Shown: in pieces, positions 15,379 to 24,290 of the stretch | Position numbering within the stretch: position 1 is the stretch's first letter | Layout: every line of letters begins with the position of its first letter | NCBI RefSeq assembly: GCF_028745515.1 | Contig: NZ_JAQZSG010000041.1 | Coordinates: 1-33,095, forward strand | DNA: 33,095 nucleotides | Direction: 5' to 3' | Origin: Paenibacillus thermotolerans | Lineage (GTDB): Bacteria; Bacillota; Bacilli; Paenibacillales; YIM-B00363 | Notes under the pieces: generated by a model | The model's database searches: none | The model's input: only the letters and a program-made list of their open reading frames with translations | Told to the model about the DNA's origin: nothing | Position numbers and translations under genes: made by a program

Positions 15379-16848
15379 TCACTCCATCATAGCTTGTTTC
15401 ATGCTCTCTCTCATCCGCTCCAGCATGGCGTCACCCTCGGTCTGCCACTCCTGCAGCGCTTGTCTTGCAGCTTTTTTGCCCTCCAGCACCTCTTGAAACT
15501 TGTTTCTGCCGATCTTCTCGACGCTGAACAGATCCGGATATTTGCGGTAAAGGTTCGACTCGTCACGGGTGTAGGCGGGCTTCAGCTGCATGAATGCGGA
15601 AATATTGTAATCGGCGCCTCCGCGAGGCTTATTATATTCCGCCAACGTGCTGAAAACATTTTGACTGCCGGATTTCAGCTTGGCCCACCGGCCGCCGTGA
15701 ATGAACTTGATAAACTCCCAAGCGTCGTCCGGATTTTGCGCCTTCGCGCCGATTCCCATTAATCCGATCAAATCGACACGGCTCCCGACTTCCGGCGCTT
15801 CCGGATGAACAGGCTGAGTAACGACATTCCACGAGACGGGGACGAGTGCCGTATTCGTTTCCGCCGCTTTCCGAACACTCTCAAGCTCGTTGACATAATA
15901 GGAAGACGCAAGCACCATAGCTACATTTCCGGAAAGAAAATAATCGTCCGCGATCGGATCCCACATCCGATTCATTCCGTTCTCGTCCGGTTGCGGAGAC
16001 CCCGGTATGACGTTCGTTCGCCGCAAATCCGCAAAGGTGCTCCAAACGCTCTCCCATTCTTCCGTATTAACCGTCATGCGATCGCCCGCTTCGTCGTAAC
16101 GGTAAAGCTGCAGCGGCTGTGTGAACGGCTCCATGTCCCAGTACGGATCCGAATCTTTATAGGTTGAAAAAGAAAAACCGTAGGTACGGGCGCTGCCTGC
16201 TGCAGACACTTCCGCGGCCACCTGCGATACTTGACGGGCAAGCGCAAACAGTTCGTCCCAAGTCATATGATCCTTCGGATAAGCAACCCCGAGCCGGTCA
16301 AACAGCTCCCGATTGTAAAATAGCGCAGACGAACTGAATTGCGGCGCCAGCGCGTACAGCCTGCCATCCTGCGACGCTTGCTTGAGGCTGGATTGAACGG
16401 CCGGCACGAATCGGGACAGGTCGACACGATCCTTGGCAATGTAGGAATCCAGCGGCAACAGCAGGTTTTCCTCCACTAAGGAAGGCAGTATAGCATACTC
16501 CATCATGACGACGTCCGGCGGATTGTCGCTTTGAATCAGCTTCGTCATCACGGCGGCCGGGTCGTTGCGATCCCCGCCGCCTTGCGAGCCGCCATCCATT
16601 GCGTACGGGTTATATTCCACTGCGGGGACGATCTCGACGGTGACGCCGGGATTTGCAAATTCGAACAAATCCGTATACTGCTGTCTGAACCATTCGTCGT
16701 CGCTGCCGTATTGATAGACGGCGATCCGCAGCACGCGTTCGGCGGATTCGCCGCTCGTGGCGGCTTGGGAGCATCCTGCCGCCGCCAAACCAATCATGAT
16801 AAAAACGGACAAAATCGCAGCGGTCATCCTTTTTTGCATATATACCAT
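15379..16848 (-). CDS. Orphan extracellular solute-binding lipoprotein
   Basis: A 489-residue family-1 solute-binding protein with a lipoprotein signal ending at AAAGC (Cys26). It then shows the binding fold, with SDNPPDVVMMEY, ALAPQFSSSALFYNRELF and DPDDAW-like NPDDAWEFIKFI regions. It starts 12 bp after the stop of the carboxypeptidase gene, with GGGGGCGG before the ATG, and so is its operon partner. No permease or ATPase gene is adjacent, so it either feeds a transporter encoded elsewhere or has a sensing role. The ligand is unknown. Confidence 0.82.
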   Translation of the reverse strand: MVYMQKRMTAAILSVFIMIGLAAAGCSQAATSGESAERVLRIAVYQYGSDDEWFRQQYTDLFEFANPGVTVEIVPAVEYNPYAMDGGSQGGGDRNDPAAVMTKLIQSDNPPDVVMMEYAILPSLVEENLLLPLDSYIAKDRVDLSRFVPAVQSSLKQASQDGRLYALAPQFSSSALFYNRELFDRLGVAYPKDHMTWDELFALARQVSQVAAEVSAAGSARTYGFSFSTYKDSDPYWDMEPFTQPLQLYRYDEAGDRMTVNTEEWESVWSTFADLRRTNVIPGSPQPDENGMNRMWDPIADDYFLSGNVAMVLASSYYVNELESVRKAAETNTALVPVSWNVVTQPVHPEAPEVGSRVDLIGLMGIGAKAQNPDDAWEFIKFIHGGRWAKLKSGSQNVFSTLAEYNKPRGGADYNISAFMQLKPAYTRDESNLYRKYPDLFSVEKIGRNKFQEVLEGKKAARQALQEWQTEGDAMLERMRESMKQAMME

Positions 16849-16860
16849 CGCCGCCGCCCC

Positions 16861-17649
16861 CTACACCTTCAAAAATCCGTAATCGAGCAATATTTTTGTC
16901 GCCTTGAACCGCTCCGCTTTGTTCGGCGCGCCCATGACGACGGCAATAAGCCGGTGCCCGTCCCGTTCCGCGGTGCCGGTAAAGCAATATCCGGCCGCTT
17001 CGGTATACCCGGTTTTCAGCCCGTCGGTACCATCGTATGCAAACACTTTGCCCGGCAGCATTAAATTGGTCGATTCCGCGAAGTTCATCTTCCCCGGCAG
17101 CCGAACGTCCCCCAGCTTGCTGATTTCCAATATTTCAGGATAATTCGAGATCAAATAGGCCGCCAGCTTCGCCGTATCTTTAGCCGGCATTTCGCTCACG
17201 TACGGATAAGGGGCGTTCTGCTGCAAATCTTCCGGCGAAAGCCCGGTGGCGTTGGCGAAGCGCGTTCCATCCGATAATTCAATTTCCTTGGCTTTTCCGT
17301 TCATCCGGTCGACAAACTTCTTCTCGCTGCCGCCTGCGTGCTCGGCCAATGCGACCGCCGCGTCATTCGCGGACAGCACGACAACGGCGGTCAGCAACGA
17401 GCGCACGGTGTAGCTTTGTCCTTCCTCGATCCCCATGCCGGCGCCGGGCACCGAGGCCGCATAGGAGCTGACCGGCACCTTCTCCTCGTAGGAAAGATCG
17501 CCGGAGCGGAGCATGTCCAGCACGAGCAGCTCCGTCATCATTTTGGACATGCTTGCCGGGGGAAGCGGCTGATTTTCATTTTTGCCGGCTAACATCGCAC
17601 CCGAGTCCGCATCCATCAAAACATAAGCCTCGGAAGCGATGTTGTTCAT
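16861..17649 (-). CDS. D-alanyl-D-alanine carboxypeptidase catalytic domain, cut from its signal peptide
   Basis: A 263-residue penicillin-binding-protein fold (S11 peptidase). The SxxK motif SMSK is at residues 33-36, SAN at 93-95, and LKTGYTEAAGY holds the KTG box. Such enzymes trim the terminal D-Ala from stem peptides outside the membrane and need export. This frame begins at MNNIASEAYVLMDADSG with no signal peptide. The codon two before its ATG is an in-frame TAG (17655-17653), and 36 codons upstream of that encode a hydrophobic signal sequence. It is therefore either a nonsense-mutated gene or re-initiates at this ATG to give a non-exported protein. A sequencing error is also possible. 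Confidence 0.8.
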   Translation of the reverse strand: MNNIASEAYVLMDADSGAMLAGKNENQPLPPASMSKMMTELLVLDMLRSGDLSYEEKVPVSSYAASVPGAGMGIEEGQSYTVRSLLTAVVVLSANDAAVALAEHAGGSEKKFVDRMNGKAKEIELSDGTRFANATGLSPEDLQQNAPYPYVSEMPAKDTAKLAAYLISNYPEILEISKLGDVRLPGKMNFAESTNLMLPGKVFAYDGTDGLKTGYTEAAGYCFTGTAERDGHRLIAVVMGAPNKAERFKATKILLDYGFLKV

Positions 17650-17652
17650 CAG

Positions 17653-17763
17653 CTATTTCTGTACCCATTGTTGAAATAAAACGACAATGCTCTCTCCTTG
17701 AAAAGCCGCCAAAACAGCGACAATGAAGAGTGCGGCTCCCCATTTTCTCACAGGCTGTTTCAT
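17653..17763 (-). pseudogene. Detached signal-peptide segment of the carboxypeptidase
   Basis: From an ATG at 17763, the minus strand reads 36 codons. They begin MKQPVRKWG and then give a hydrophobic stretch (AALFIVAVLAAF), ending in TAG. This is in the same frame as the catalytic part at 17649, so changing that single codon restores a 300-residue, normally sized exported enzyme. Upstream is AAAGG directly against the ATG; a GTG four codons in is an alternative start. This piece was too short for a routine gene call. Confidence 0.7.
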
Positions 17764-17869
17764 CCTTTCATCCGATCGGTAAGCTGTGTCTGCTCTCTTT
17801 CTCTCTTTGGCCTAACGACATGGTACCGGATCGGATTAAAGAAACCTGTCAGAAAATCATAAAAAAACC

Positions 17870-19636
17870 TTAAGTTTCGATTTTGAATTTATTAATTTCC
17901 GCGAAGATCGTTTCGGAGAGTGCGCTGAGATCCTGCGCCTCTACGGCGATTCTCCCGACGGACTGATTTTGGTGCGCTGCGGAAGCCGCGGTTTCTTGGA
18001 CTCCGGCCGCCGTTTGCTGGGCGATGGAAGCGACGATGTGCACCGATGCCGCAAGCTGCTCCTGGCTTTCCTTCGTCACGGCGACCTGCTCGTGAATGTG
18101 CCGTACCTTCTCGCCGAAAGCGGAAATGACGTCGAATATGGCCGAGAACGTTTCGCTCGTCTCCCCAAGCTTTCCATTCTGTTTCAGTAAGCTTTCCATT
18201 ACCGCCGTCATCAGCTTCCCGACATCGGCAATTTGCCGCCGCAGGTCGGACAATATGTCGTCGATCCGTTTGGAGGATTGACCGGTTTGCGACGAGAGCT
18301 TGCGAATTTGATCGGCAATGACGGCGAAGCCCCGTCCGTGCTCGCCGGCCCGAGCGGACTCGATGGATGCGTTCAATGCCAAAATGTTCGTCTGCTCGGA
18401 AATATCGGCGATTGTGCCCGTAATGCCGGTAATTTCCGAAGATCGGCTCTCCAGCATATGCAATGCGTGCCGCATCGCCTCGAGGGAGCCGGCCGTCGTT
18501 TGCGATGCCGCAACCAGCTGGGCGACGAGGCTGCCTCCGTCCTCGGCGTAACGGTTCGCATCCGCACCTGTTAAAGCCAGCACGTTAGCCGAAGCTTCGA
18601 TGCTCGCCATGCTCTCTTGCAATTGCCGGATGACGGAGGCGCTGTGCTCGGCTTGCGCCGCTTGTTTGGATGCGCCGGAGGCCGCTTCCTCCATAGCAAG
18701 CAAAATAAGATCGTTGGCTTCCGCCGTATTGCGGGTGAAATCCAGCAGCTGAAGGCTGTGCGATCGAAGCGATTCGGCGACGCTCTTCGTTTGAAGCAGC
18801 GATTGCTTCATTTGAAGGATGCCGGCATCGAAAGCGGCGCTCAGCCGTCCGAGCTCGTCGTTCGACCGCGAGCCGACTTCGTGCCGAAGATCCCCTTCGC
18901 TCATCCACTGCACCGCGCGGCTAATATTGCGTATTCCTCTCGTGAACGAGAGCAGGATTGCCGCTGCCAAAGCGGCGCCGGCCAGCACCGAAGCCCCCGC
19001 CGACAGCAGAACGACCCAGCGGGTGGAAGTAAGCAAAGCCGATGTGTCTTCCTTGGCGGCTTCCGCTTCCAGCGTATAGTCTTCGTAAAACCAATCGACA
19101 AGGTCAAAGATCGTTTGCTTATGTAATTGAGAAGCCGCGTAAGCCGACTCTAGAGCGCTCTGTTTCTCGTCCCCGGCAAGCTCCGTATTTTCGGCGATTG
19201 TCTGCACCTTCTCGAAGTTTGCCGTAAATTCCTTCGAAATCGCGGTTAACCGGGCTCCCCATTGCCGCTGGTCGCTATTCGAGGCCGTGGCGGAAACGTC
19301 CCGAACCAGGTTCTCAAGCTCGGCGCTTTCGCTGTTATATCGTTCGATGAACTCCGCATTTTTCGACACCATATACCCCGCCGCATAAGAGTCCAGCTCC
19401 TGAACCATCGACTTCAGTTCCATGGCAAGCCGCTGCCGCTCTGCCTGTTTTCTTTCGTAGGCGTCCTTCGCTTCCAGCTGCTCCATGCGGAAATTATTAA
19501 AAACGGCGACGGAGGAGAATATAAGAAGGATTACAAAGAAACCTAAGGCTAATTTCACAGATAAACCCATTCGGCTTGCGAAAAACGGTATAAGGCGAGA
19601 CCGGCTGAAGCGAAACGATTTCGGTTGACGGTTCAT
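17870..19636 (-). CDS. Methyl-accepting chemotaxis protein
   Basis: A 588-residue membrane chemoreceptor. Membrane segment 1 is at about residues 28-46. A helical extracytoplasmic domain follows (about 47-205) with no PAS or Cache motif seen. Segment 2 is at about 207-230, then HAMP and a long coiled coil. The signalling tip reads SEQTNILALNASIESARAGE and GRGFAVIADQIRKL, the CheA/CheW contact region. AGGGAG with 10-nt spacing selects the ATG at 19636 over an in-frame ATG 17 codons earlier. A Pho-box array precedes it, so expression in phosphate starvation is expected. What it senses is unknown. Confidence 0.92.
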   Translation of the reverse strand: MNRQPKSFRFSRSRLIPFFASRMGLSVKLALGFFVILLIFSSVAVFNNFRMEQLEAKDAYERKQAERQRLAMELKSMVQELDSYAAGYMVSKNAEFIERYNSESAELENLVRDVSATASNSDQRQWGARLTAISKEFTANFEKVQTIAENTELAGDEKQSALESAYAASQLHKQTIFDLVDWFYEDYTLEAEAAKEDTSALLTSTRWVVLLSAGASVLAGAALAAAILLSFTRGIRNISRAVQWMSEGDLRHEVGSRSNDELGRLSAAFDAGILQMKQSLLQTKSVAESLRSHSLQLLDFTRNTAEANDLILLAMEEAASGASKQAAQAEHSASVIRQLQESMASIEASANVLALTGADANRYAEDGGSLVAQLVAASQTTAGSLEAMRHALHMLESRSSEITGITGTIADISEQTNILALNASIESARAGEHGRGFAVIADQIRKLSSQTGQSSKRIDDILSDLRRQIADVGKLMTAVMESLLKQNGKLGETSETFSAIFDVISAFGEKVRHIHEQVAVTKESQEQLAASVHIVASIAQQTAAGVQETAASAAHQNQSVGRIAVEAQDLSALSETIFAEINKFKIET

Positions 19637-19676
19637 CTTTCTTACACTCCCTACTTTATAGGTTGCTTTCAAAAAG

Positions 19677-19730
19677 AGTGTAAGCAATCAGTGTTAACGG
19701 AAACGCCGCGAATTGTTAACGGAATGTAAA
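19677..19730 (-). promoter_or_regulatory. Pho-box array and promoter of the chemoreceptor gene
   Basis: On the minus strand, TTTACA (19730-19725), TTAACA (19719-19714) and TTAACA (19697-19692) lie on an exact 11-bp register, with a degenerate third position (19708-19703). Nine bases later comes -10 TACACT (19682-19677). The register, the weak third repeat and the 9-base gap all mirror the pstS promoter. Known PhoP boxes are TT(A/C/T)ACA repeats at this spacing. Confidence 0.7.
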
Positions 19731-19783
19731 CGAGTATAACAAGACTCAAAAATAGTCCCGAATGTCATGCATAATCCGCAATT

Positions 19784-19837
19784 TTTACACAGAGTTTACA
19801 AAACGTTAGTACTGCGTTAACAATCGGGGTTTATATT
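19784..19837 (+). promoter_or_regulatory. Pho-box array and promoter of pstS
   Basis: TTTACA, TTTACA, TTAGTA and TTAACA start at 19784, 19795, 19806 and 19817, exactly 11 bp apart. The -10 TATATT is at 19832-19837. This is the textbook PhoP~P binding arrangement and no good -35 is needed. It indicates induction under phosphate limitation. Confidence 0.9.
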
Positions 19838-19882
19838 GGACAACGTAAGGAAAAAAACAAAAACATTAGGGAGTGGTCTTAA

Positions 19883-20884
19883 GTGACAAAGGCATGGCTG
19901 CGGAAAGGTTCGTTGTCAATTGCAGCGATCATCATGGCGTTCTCGCTTGCGGCTTGCGGCGCGAACAACGGCAATCAAGAAGCAACAAACGGTGCAGGCG
20001 GAACGAACGGCGAAACTCCTGCCGAAGAGCCGGCAGCAAATGTAACCGGCGAAATTAAACTTGAAGGATCTTCCACTGTATATCCGATTTCTCAGGCGAT
20101 CGCCGAGGAGTTTATGAATTTGCATGACGGCGTCAACGTAACGGTCGGCTTGTCCGGTTCTTCCAACGGTTTTAAAGCGATCATCAACGGCGAAGCCGAT
20201 ATTGCCGACGCATCCCGCAAAATTAAGGACAAAGAAATCGCATCCTTGCAAGAAAAAAACCAAGAAGCGGTTGAAATGCCTGTCGCTTACGACGGAATCA
20301 CGGTAGTCGTCAACCCGCAGAACGACTGGGCGAACGATATTACGGTCGAAGAATTGCACAAGATTTGGGCGAAAGACAGCAAAGTGACGAAATGGAGCGA
20401 GGTTCGCGAAGGCTGGCCGGATGAGAAGATCACATTGTTCGGTCCTGGAGCGGCATCCGGTACGTTCGAATATTTCACGGAAGCAGTTAACGGCGAGGCA
20501 AAAGTATCTCGTGAAGATTTCACGGCATCCGAAGACGACAACGTGCTTGTGCAAGGCGTTGCGGGCGACAAATACGCACTCGGATATTTCGGATTCGCCT
20601 ATTATGAAGAGAACCAAGATAAGCTGAAAGCTGTTGCGATCAAAGAGACGGCTGACGCTCCGGCCGTAATGCCGTCCGTCGAAACGATCGGCGACGCCAG
20701 CTACAAGCCGTTGTCCCGCGAAATTTATATTTACCCGCTGAAGAGCGCAATGGAGCGCCCGGAAGTGCAAGAGTTCATCAAGTTTTACATGAGCGCCGAA
20801 GGCCAGCAATTCGTTGAAGAAGTAGGATACGTCGCATTGCCGCAAGAAAAATATGATGCGAACTTGAGCCTGTTGCCGCAATAA
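19883..20884 (+). CDS. pstS: Phosphate-binding lipoprotein PstS
   Basis: A 333-residue phosphate-binding protein. A lipoprotein signal ends at SLAAC (Cys25), followed by a Gly/Asn/Glu linker. Phosphate-contact motifs are GSSTVYPI, GLSGSSNGFKAI and GPGAASGTFEYF. It captures inorganic phosphate for PstCAB. GTG start with AGGGAG 9 bases upstream. It is the first gene of the pst operon, under the Pho-box array described above, and is separated from pstC by 136 bp with a hairpin. Confidence 0.95.
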   Translation: MTKAWLRKGSLSIAAIIMAFSLAACGANNGNQEATNGAGGTNGETPAEEPAANVTGEIKLEGSSTVYPISQAIAEEFMNLHDGVNVTVGLSGSSNGFKAIINGEADIADASRKIKDKEIASLQEKNQEAVEMPVAYDGITVVVNPQNDWANDITVEELHKIWAKDSKVTKWSEVREGWPDEKITLFGPGAASGTFEYFTEAVNGEAKVSREDFTASEDDNVLVQGVAGDKYALGYFGFAYYEENQDKLKAVAIKETADAPAVMPSVETIGDASYKPLSREIYIYPLKSAMERPEVQEFIKFYMSAEGQQFVEEVGYVALPQEKYDANLSLLPQ

Positions 20885-20933
20885 TTAAAGCGGGCAATCA
20901 TGGAATAGGCGAAAGAAATCATATATAATGTAC

Positions 20934-20990
20934 AAGGCTGAACAACCGTGGCAAATTATGGCAGGACCATATGCCACGGTTATCGGCCTT
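20934..20990 (+). terminator. Intercistronic hairpin pstS-pstC
   Basis: Perfect 10-bp arms AACCGTGGCA (20944-20953) and TGCCACGGTT (20972-20981), with an outer AAGGC/GCCTT extension and no T run. It is more likely an mRNA stabiliser or attenuator that raises PstS over the membrane subunits than a full terminator. A TATAAT at 20924-20929 just upstream has no good -35. Confidence 0.65.
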
Positions 20991-21020
20991 ATATCAGCTT
21001 TATTGAATGGGAGCTAAGAT

Positions 21021-21938
21021 ATGGAAAAACATTCGGAGAAAAACTCGCTAACCGTGCGAAAGCGTCTATTCTCATCGGACACGATTATGCCGAAGCTGCT
21101 GCTGCTGTTTGCGGCCGTGTCCATATTGACGACGGTCGGGATCGTGTTTGTGCTGCTGGAGGAATCGCTGCAGTTTTTTAGGAAAGTGCCGTTTATCGAC
21201 TTTATTACGGGCACCAAGTGGAGTCCGTTGTTTGCGGATCCGCAATACGGCGTTCTGCCGCTTTTGGTCGGCACCTTCTTAATTACGGCGATCGCCTGCG
21301 TCGTCGCGCTGCCTCTGGGACTCGGAAGCGCGATATATTTGAGCGAATACGCCCCGCACAAGGTCCGCGCCGTGCTGAAGCCGGTGCTTGAAATTTTGGC
21401 GGGAATCCCGACGATCGTTTACGGTTTTTTCGCTTTGACGTTCGTAACCCCGATCATCCGCGAAATATTGCCGCAAACCCAAGTGTTTAATGCGCTTAGT
21501 GCGGGCATCGTCGTCGGCATTATGATCATTCCGATGATTTCCTCTCTTAGCGAAGACGCAATGAGCGCCGTGCCGAATACGCTCCGGAACGCGGCTTACG
21601 CGCTCGGGTCGACAAAGCTCGAGGTAGCCGTCAAAGTGATCGTTCCGGCCGCCTTTTCGGGAATCGTCGCATCGTTTGTACTCGGCTTCTCGCGTGCCGT
21701 CGGCGAAACGATGATCGTTTCTTTAGCCGCAGGAGCGATGCCGAGCATGTCGTTCAATCCGCTTCAGAGCGTAGAAACGTTGACCGCTTATATCGTTGCG
21801 GTGTCCAGCGGCGATACGACGTTCGGCAGCGTTGAATATTTAACGATCTATTCCGTAGGCTTAACGCTATTCGTCATTACATTAGTCATGAATATTTTGG
21901 CTTCATATATTTCCAAGAAGTTCAGGGAGGAATATTGA
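21021..21938 (+). CDS. pstC: Phosphate ABC transporter permease PstC
   Basis: A 305-residue inner-membrane permease with about six hydrophobic segments. PstC features include LFADPQYGVLPLLVGTF, ILAGIPTIVYGFFAL and the ATPase-contact loop AAYALGSTKLEVAVKVIVP. GGGAG lies 7 bases before the ATG. Its TGA shares its last base with the pstA ATG, so the two are translationally coupled. It forms the phosphate channel with PstA. Confidence 0.94.
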   Translation: MEKHSEKNSLTVRKRLFSSDTIMPKLLLLFAAVSILTTVGIVFVLLEESLQFFRKVPFIDFITGTKWSPLFADPQYGVLPLLVGTFLITAIACVVALPLGLGSAIYLSEYAPHKVRAVLKPVLEILAGIPTIVYGFFALTFVTPIIREILPQTQVFNALSAGIVVGIMIIPMISSLSEDAMSAVPNTLRNAAYALGSTKLEVAVKVIVPAAFSGIVASFVLGFSRAVGETMIVSLAAGAMPSMSFNPLQSVETLTAYIVAVSSGDTTFGSVEYLTIYSVGLTLFVITLVMNILASYISKKFREEY

Positions 21939-22807
21939 TGGCACGGACGATCGAAGAAAAGCGCATCAATCGGCGCAAACGTCTGAACAATACGTTCCAC
22001 GCCCTGTTCCTCGCCTCAACGTTAATCGGCGTCATCGCTTTGGCCTTGCTGATTTATCAAGTGCTTAAACAGGGCTTGGGCTGGCTCGATTGGGATTTTA
22101 TTATGAACAATTCTTCCCGCAGACCGGAAAGAGCGGGAATATATACGGCTCTCATAGGAACGTTGTGGCTTATGGCGATTACCGCCCCGCTCACCTTCAT
22201 CATCGGCGTGAGCACCGCCATTTATCTCGAAGAGTACGCCAAAAATTCCAAGTTTGCGCGAATTATCCAAACGAATATTTCGAATTTGGCGGGCGTGCCC
22301 TCCATCGTATACGGGATTCTTGGCTTGACCATATTCGTAAGATTGTTTGCATTTAAGCAGAGCATCCTCTCGGGAGCGCTCACGATGACGCTGCTCGTTC
22401 TTCCGATTATTATCGTGTCCGCACAAGAAGCGATCCGGGCGGTGCCGGGCAGCCTGCGCAACGCTTCGTTCGCGCTTGGCGCCAACCGTTGGCAAACGAT
22501 TCTCCGGGTCGTATTGCCGTCCGCTATGCCGGGCGTTATGACAGGCTCCATCCTGTCGCTGTCCCGGGCGATCGGGGAGACGGCTCCGCTTATTGTTGTA
22601 GGCGCTGCGGCGTTTATTATTCGTCCGCCGGAAACTTTGTTTTCGCAGTTTACGGTTCTTCCGATTCAAATTTACACCTGGGCGAGCCAGCCGAAAGCGG
22701 AGTTTCAAGGAATATCGGCAGCGGCCATCATCGTCCTGCTGCTCATTCTGCTCGGCATGAATGCAATCGCCATTATTTTGCGTAATAAATATCAGAAGAA
22801 ATTATAA
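21938..22807 (+). CDS. pstA: Phosphate ABC transporter permease PstA
   Basis: A 289-residue permease with six predicted membrane segments. [35 protein letters not shown] and the loop [19 protein letters not shown] are typical of PstA. The ATG at 21938 is chosen (GGGAGG 8 bases upstream) over a TTG three bases earlier that overlaps the pstC stop. It pairs with PstC and is followed 23 bp later by pstB. Confidence 0.94.
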   Translation: MARTIEEKRINRRKRLNNTFHALFLASTLIGVIALALLIYQVLKQGLGWLDWDFIMNNSSRRPERAGIYTALIGTLWLMAITAPLTFIIGVSTAIYLEEYAKNSKFARIIQTNISNLAGVPSIVYGILGLTIFVRLFAFKQSILSGALTMTLLVLPIIIVSAQEAIRAVPGSLRNASFALGANRWQTILRVVLPSAMPGVMTGSILSLSRAIGETAPLIVVGAAAFIIRPPETLFSQFTVLPIQIYTWASQPKAEFQGISAAAIIVLLLILLGMNAIAIILRNKYQKKL

Positions 22808-22830
22808 GGTTCGATCGGGAGGAACGAAAC

Positions 22831-23592
22831 GTGACCACACGCACCATCGTAAGCATCGAAGATTTGCAGCTGTACTATACGGATTTTCATGCGCTCAAGA
22901 GCGTCAATATGCAAATTAAAGCGAATGCCGTTACCGCGTTCATCGGGCCGTCCGGCTGCGGCAAGTCGACGCTGCTCCGCACGCTGAACCGAATGAACGA
23001 CATGATTCAAGGCGTTAAGATTCAGGGGAAAATAAAGGTGGACGGAACGGACATCTACGACCCGGCGGTAAACGTCGAGCTGCTTCGCAAAAAGATCGGC
23101 ATGGTGTTTCAGCAGCCGAACCCGTTTCCGAAGTCGATCTACGACAACATTGCCTACGGGCCGAGAATCCACGGCATAACCAAGAAATCCGAGCTCGACG
23201 AGATCGTGGAGAAGAGCTTGCGCGGCGCCGCGCTATGGGACGAAGTAAAGAGCGACCTCAAGAAAAGCGCCTACGGCCTTTCCGGCGGCCAGCAGCAGCG
23301 TCTTTGCATCGCCCGGGCGCTTGCGGTCAACCCGGAAATTTTGCTCATGGATGAGCCGACCTCCGCGCTGGACCCGATTTCCACTTTGAAAATAGAGGAA
23401 TTGATTCAAGAGCTGAAGAATGATTATACGATCGTCATCGTAACTCACAACATGCAGCAGGCTGCAAGGGTTTCGGGCGATACGGCGTTCTTTCTCAACG
23501 GCGAGGTCGTGGAATTCAATGAAACCGTCAAGCTGTTTTCCAACCCCCGAGATCAGCGCACGGAAGATTACATCTCAGGCCGATTCGGCTAA
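22831..23592 (+). CDS. pstB: Phosphate ABC transporter ATPase PstB
   Basis: A 253-residue ABC ATPase. Walker A is GPSGCGKST (residues 39-47), the signature is [16 protein letters not shown], and Walker B is [13 protein letters not shown], followed by the switch His in VIVTHNM. The PstB-specific region around [16 protein letters not shown] is present. GTG start with GGGAGG upstream. It powers phosphate import through PstCA. Confidence 0.96.
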   Translation: MTTRTIVSIEDLQLYYTDFHALKSVNMQIKANAVTAFIGPSGCGKSTLLRTLNRMNDMIQGVKIQGKIKVDGTDIYDPAVNVELLRKKIGMVFQQPNPFPKSIYDNIAYGPRIHGITKKSELDEIVEKSLRGAALWDEVKSDLKKSAYGLSGGQQQRLCIARALAVNPEILLMDEPTSALDPISTLKIEELIQELKNDYTIVIVTHNMQQAARVSGDTAFFLNGEVVEFNETVKLFSNPRDQRTEDYISGRFG

Positions 23593-23618
23593 TCAGAACG
23601 AAAAGAAGAGGTGTTTGT

Positions 23619-24281
23619 ATGGCTTTACAACGTCAGCAATTTGACAGCGCACTGCAAGAGCTTCGCCAAGCTCTCATCGACATGGGGAAGAAAGTGGAGG
23701 AGGCCATACTCGAATCGGTCGAGGCGCTGCGCACCAACGATCTTGACCGGGCGAACCGCGTCGTCGAACACGACCCGGAGCTGAACCGCATGGAAGAAAA
23801 TATCGTCGAGATGGGCACGAAGCTGATCGCGCTGCAGCAGCCGGTCGCCAAAGATTTGCGCAGAATTCTCGTTTCGTTCAAGATGGCCGGCGACTTGGAG
23901 CGCATGGGCGATCTGGCGGTCGATATCGCCAAGACGGTGCGCCGCATTAACGGCGAGCCGCTCATTAAACCGCTTGTAGATATTCCGAAGATGGCGGAAA
24001 TCGTCCAGCTCATGACGAACGATTGTCTGCGCGCCTATATCGACGAAAACGTCGATCTCGCCTACCAAATGGCGAAGATGGACGACGAGGTCGACCATCT
24101 TCACAGCCAAATTTTGCGCGAGCTGTTCACGGTGATGGGTCATGATCCGAGCACCGTCAATCAGGCGCTTCATCTTTGCTTCGTCAGCAGATTTCTCGAA
24201 CGGATGGCCGACCATGCGACGAATATCGGAGAGAGCGTCGTCTACCTCGTGATGGGACAGCGCCCGGATTTGAACCAATAA
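23619..24281 (+). CDS. phoU: Phosphate signalling regulator PhoU
   Basis: A 220-residue all-helical protein made of two PhoU repeats, each with the metal-binding acidic helix: GDLERMGDLAVDIA in the first, and FLERMADHATNIGE in the second. It links Pst transport to the sensor kinase PhoR and dampens the Pho response. AAGAGGTG precedes the ATG. It is the last gene of the pst operon and converges on the HAD gene with only 9 bp between stops. Confidence 0.95.
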   Translation: MALQRQQFDSALQELRQALIDMGKKVEEAILESVEALRTNDLDRANRVVEHDPELNRMEENIVEMGTKLIALQQPVAKDLRRILVSFKMAGDLERMGDLAVDIAKTVRRINGEPLIKPLVDIPKMAEIVQLMTNDCLRAYIDENVDLAYQMAKMDDEVDHLHSQILRELFTVMGHDPSTVNQALHLCFVSRFLERMADHATNIGESVVYLVMGQRPDLNQ

Positions 24282-24290
24282 CGAACGGCT

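Noticed and set aside
17770-17836. Operator upstream of the carboxypeptidase gene (ATCCGATC/GATCGGAT arms)
   Set aside because: An isolated 8-bp inverted repeat with a 51-bp gap and no second copy; could easily be chance.
20924-20929. Internal promoter TATAAT before pstC
   Set aside because: No -35 at the right distance; the pst operon already has a strong Pho-box promoter.
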